From the NCBI GenBank assembly GCA_030151845.1, contig JASLCM010000060.1, positions 1 through 8,209 of the forward strand: a stretch of 8,209 nucleotides of DNA, written 5' to 3'. Positions 6,767-8,209 of the stretch are shown here, piece after piece. Source of the DNA: Bacteroides sp. Lineage in GTDB: Bacteria > Bacteroidota > Bacteroidia > Bacteroidales > Bacteroidaceae. Both the position numbers and the translations under genes were made by a program. Below the pieces are notes generated by a model. It had not been told where the DNA came from, did no database searches, and saw only the letters and a program-made list of their open reading frames with translations. The stretch's first letter is position 1. Every line of letters begins with the position of its first letter.

Positions 6767-7496
6767 TAATTCGGATATAAGTTCTTTTCAGATAAATCGC
6801 TGAAAGATTCTTTATTGTTGTTTGATGTTTTTATGTTCTCTTGCTCTATATGCTATATTAGGTATGCTTTGATAATTGTTCTCTTGACTTTCGATTGTTC
6901 TTGCTAATTCAATTATAGAGATTTCTCCCTCTCCCCACATTGCTATATCAAATTGAGGGAAGTTTTTCAATAGCATCTCTGCATTCTTTCTTGTGTTTAT
7001 TCCTCCTATTACAATTGATATATTAGGTGCAGCATTCTTAATTTTGTCTGCATTATAGATACTACAATCCATCCATTTTTATTGAGAATCAAAAAATAAA
7101 TTATTGTCAAAATTTATCTTTGTAATTCGTGAGTCAATAACACCATCTATTTCGTTTATAAACCTAGCTATATGAGATTCGTAATACTCGTAGTAATGGG
7201 GGGGGTTAACCTCTTAATATTTGCTTAAAACTGTCTTGCAAACTATCATTTTTTATTTTTGAAATAATATGATTTATATATACTGCAAACTCATTTGATG
7301 TATCTTCTAACACTTTAGGATTATTCCATACAAAATCTGTTTGACATTTATGAAAAAGCAAATTCCAATATACTGAAGTGTTAAAATTGTTTTTTAGCAA
7401 ATAGGATGTTAATATAGACAGCGGCGGAGACAAAATGCTTATTCCGAATGGTTGCAAACAATTTAAAATGATGTTTTTCCTTACAATTATTATTCC
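6725..7496 (-). pseudogene. Broken B12-binding radical SAM protein (RiPP-maturation-like), truncated
   Basis: The minus strand carries pieces of one protein in three frames. Piece A (7496-7209) includes PFGISILSPPLSILTSYLL and SVYWNLLF, matching the N-terminus of cobalamin-binding radical SAM proteins (PPxSlaxLxxyL... DlNllF). Piece B (7210-6812) has HYYEYYESHIARFINEI, a TAA at 7081-7079, then ADKIKNAAPNISIVIGG and IAMWGEGEISIIEL, the family's IKxxxPxIxIVxGG and GEGE motifs of the B12-binding Rossmann domain. Piece C (from about 6838) has YPNYDDYFIQ, like the PxYDDYF linker of RiPP-maturation radical SAM proteins. The A-to-B and B-to-C changes are both +1 and lie at homopolymers: an 8-C run (7198-7205) and a 5-A run. 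No ATG opens piece A. The gene stops where menE ends, so the CxxxCxxC cluster motif is missing. Much more AT-rich than the men genes. Family subtype is inferred. Confidence 0.65.
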
Positions 7497-7711
7497 CTAT
7501 ATTCGATTATCTTTATATAATAGATGATTACAATAGCCATTATTATAACTATAAAGAAAGGCATAATGTGGTTATTGAAAGAACAGTTATAACCATATGC
7601 AACTGTATCAATAGTAGGAATTTGGCTCTTCCTCCCACTCCTACTGCTTAAAAAGGGAGAAGTGGTAAAGAGAGGCACAAAATGAAAGAATATTAGGTCT
7701 GCCGCTAGCAT
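7490..7711 (-). CDS. Hypothetical 73-aa hydrophobic protein
   Basis: From the ATG at 7711 the minus strand is open for 73 codons to TAA at 7490, and the frame is open further upstream as well, which is unlikely by chance in DNA this AT-rich. The product has a hydrophobic N-terminus (about residues 5-21), a short basic stretch (SSRSGRK, 22-28) and a strong predicted transmembrane helix at about 50-67 (IMPFFIVIIMAIVIIYYI), with a charged tail. Its end overlaps the first open codons of the radical SAM remnant by a few bases, as in an operon. I do not recognise the family. It could be the tail of a larger membrane gene cut by the junction at about 7740, a real small membrane protein, or non-coding DNA. 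Confidence 0.3.
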   Translation of the reverse strand: MLAADLIFFHFVPLFTTSPFLSSRSGRKSQIPTIDTVAYGYNCSFNNHIMPFFIVIIMAIVIIYYIKIIEYRE

Positions 7712-7752
7712 AAATAAGGAACACCTCTTATGAATGATGCCAGGATCATGAT

Positions 7753-7782
7753 TTGACGGGCCAGTCATATTCACGATATCGA
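7753..7782 (+). promoter_or_regulatory. Candidate sigma70-type promoter of padR-chrA
   Basis: TTGACG at 7753-7758 matches five of six bases of the sigma70 -35 box. An 18-nt spacer leads to a weak -10 candidate, TATCGA, at 7777-7782, which coincides with the left arm of the palindrome at 7777-7791. This is a proteobacterial-style promoter, unlike the Bacteroidota boxes near the men genes. Confidence 0.35.
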
Positions 7783-7791
7783 ATCTCGATA
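7777..7791. promoter_or_regulatory. Perfect palindrome, probable PadR operator
   Basis: TATCGA-ATC-TCGATA is a perfect 6-3-6 inverted repeat whose right end is 10 nt before the padR ATG. It overlaps the candidate -10 box. PadR regulators are dimeric winged-helix repressors that commonly bind palindromes at their own promoters, so autorepression of padR-chrA is a reasonable inference. It is not proven that this is the site. Confidence 0.5.
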
Positions 7792-7801
7792 GACATGTGA
7801 A

Positions 7802-8109
7802 ATGGAACACTGGGGCCTGCTTGCCGGCTTCATCAGGTTGCACCTGCTTCACCATGCAGCAGAGGGCGACTTCACGGTCGTTGGATGATCGAGGAGCTGG
7901 CGCACCACGGATACAAGATCAGTGCCGGAACGCTCTATCCGATGCTGCATGCCCTGGAAAACAAAGGCTACCTTACGTCCCGCACCGAACGGGTTGGGCG
8001 CTCCCATCGAAGGATTTACAACGCCACGTCCCAAGGGGTGCCCGCCCTTGAAATGGCCAAGGGAAAGTTGAAGGAACTGTTTCGTGAAGTCCTCCCTGAC
8101 CACCGGTGA
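7802..8109 (+). pseudogene. PadR-family transcriptional regulator, frameshifted
   Basis: The gene is read in two frames. ATG at 7802 gives MEHWGLLAGFIRLHLLHHAA, then runs to a stop at 7886. The +2-shifted frame continues from 7885 with MIEELAHHGYKIS, GTLYPMLHALENKGYL and RRIYNAT to TGA at 8107. Together these form the PadR winged-helix domain: the HGYKISxGTLYPxLHxLExKGYL block is the recognition helix region, followed by the beta wing and a C-terminal dimerisation helix. Adding one base near 7871-7877 (for example restoring FYGRWMIEEL) gives a normal 102-aa protein. Whether this is a real mutation or a sequencing error is unknown. PadR genes often sit directly before chrA, as here. GC content is much higher than in the men genes. 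Starting at 7885 would lose the first helix, so a 74-aa intact gene is unlikely. Confidence 0.7.
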
Positions 8110-8209
8110 AGACGTTGCCGTTGACGGCCGCAAGGGCACACCGTTAGAGGTCTTTCGTGCTTTCCTCAAACTCGGTCTTACTTCCTTTGGCGGCCCAATT
8201 GCCCATCTC
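8084..8209 (+). CDS. chrA: Chromate transporter ChrA, N-terminal fragment (runs off the right edge)
   Basis: A GTG at 8084 opens 42 codons to the window end. It is preceded by a good Shine-Dalgarno AAGGAA at 8071-8076 (7-nt spacing), and an in-frame TGA just upstream rules out an earlier start. After a polar leader of about 18 residues comes TPLEVFRAFLKLGLTSFGGP (19-38) then IAHL, the hallmark first helix of CHR-family transporters (FxxFLxLGxxSFGGPxAHL). ChrA is an inner-membrane protein that exports chromate. Only the beginning of the first CHR domain is visible, so long versus short form cannot be told. It overlaps the end of padR by 26 nt in another frame, so the two are likely co-transcribed and translationally coupled, with PadR the probable regulator. 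Confidence 0.75.
   Translation, partial: MKSSLTTGEDVAVDGRKGTPLEVFRAFLKLGLTSFGGPIAHL

Larger units (their letters stand above)
7497..7801. other. Stretch between the radical SAM remnant and padR, containing a composition junction
   Basis: No recognised gene. The left part (to roughly 7690) is AT-rich like the radical SAM remnant and includes the small membrane ORF on the minus strand. It also has a weak imperfect hairpin: CTTcCTCCC at 7628-7636 pairs with GGGAGAAG at 7655-7662, with one bulged base. From about 7740 rightward the composition shifts to that of the padR-chrA block. The exact switch point cannot be placed by eye; somewhere in 7690-7750 is likely. Confidence 0.5.

Noticed and set aside
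7583..7606. ACAGTT...AACTGT inverted repeat
   Set aside because: Only 6-bp arms with a 12-nt loop in AT-rich DNA; expected by chance and not placed near a supported promoter.
7849..8169. 106-codon minus-strand ORF over padR and chrA, and an overlapping + strand 84-codon ORF (7797-8051)
   Set aside because: Both are shadows; the PadR and ChrA motifs lie in the other + strand frames, and GC-rich DNA produces such open antisense frames.
1..8209. CRISPR arrays, tRNA or rRNA genes, insertion sequences with transposase
   Set aside because: No regularly spaced repeats, cloverleaf-like structures, ribosomal RNA signatures or transposase/integrase motifs were seen on either strand.

Overview
The window is mostly a Bacteroidota-type chromosome segment. 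Its core (about 885-6724) is a compact, intact menaquinone operon on the + strand in the order menF-menD-menB-menC-menE. The gene order, protein sizes, scarcity of strong Shine-Dalgarno sites, TAnnTTTG-like promoter boxes and a divergent TrkH-type potassium transporter with long N-terminal membrane helices all suggest a Bacteroidales-like anaerobe. Genus cannot be set from the sequence alone.

Layout. Positions 1-433 (minus) hold the N-terminal 144 codons of a TrkH/KtrB family K+ uptake protein running off the left edge. Positions 434-884 are the divergent intergenic region, with no intact gene but one suspiciously open, hydrophobic frame. Positions 885-6724 are the men operon. MenF makes isochorismate, MenD makes SEPHCHC, MenC makes o-succinylbenzoate, MenE makes OSB-CoA and MenB makes DHNA-CoA. 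The MenH step, the DHNA-CoA thioesterase, MenA and MenG/UbiE are not encoded here. menD-menB, menB-menC and menC-menE are tightly packed (4 nt, 15 nt, ATGA overlap), while menF-menD is separated by 92 nt that carry an inverted repeat, an imperfect direct repeat and a possible internal promoter.

Positions 6725-7496 (minus) are very AT-rich and hold the broken remains of a B12-binding-domain radical SAM protein resembling RiPP-maturation enzymes. It has at least two frame changes and one internal stop, and it is cut off where it meets the end of menE, before any radical SAM CxxxCxxC motif. A 73-codon AT-rich membrane ORF (7490-7711, minus) precedes it.

From about 7740 to the right edge the DNA is clearly GC-richer and of different codon style. 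It has a sigma70-like -35, a perfect 6-3-6 palindrome, a frameshifted PadR-family regulator (7802-8109) and, overlapping its end, the GTG start of a chromate transporter ChrA (8084 to the edge). This looks like proteobacterial or other high-GC DNA. The AT-rich and GC-rich blocks right of menE could be acquired DNA or an assembly chimera, and the sequence alone cannot decide. I found no convincing undescribed system. The most interesting material is the decayed radical SAM locus and the two composition junctions.
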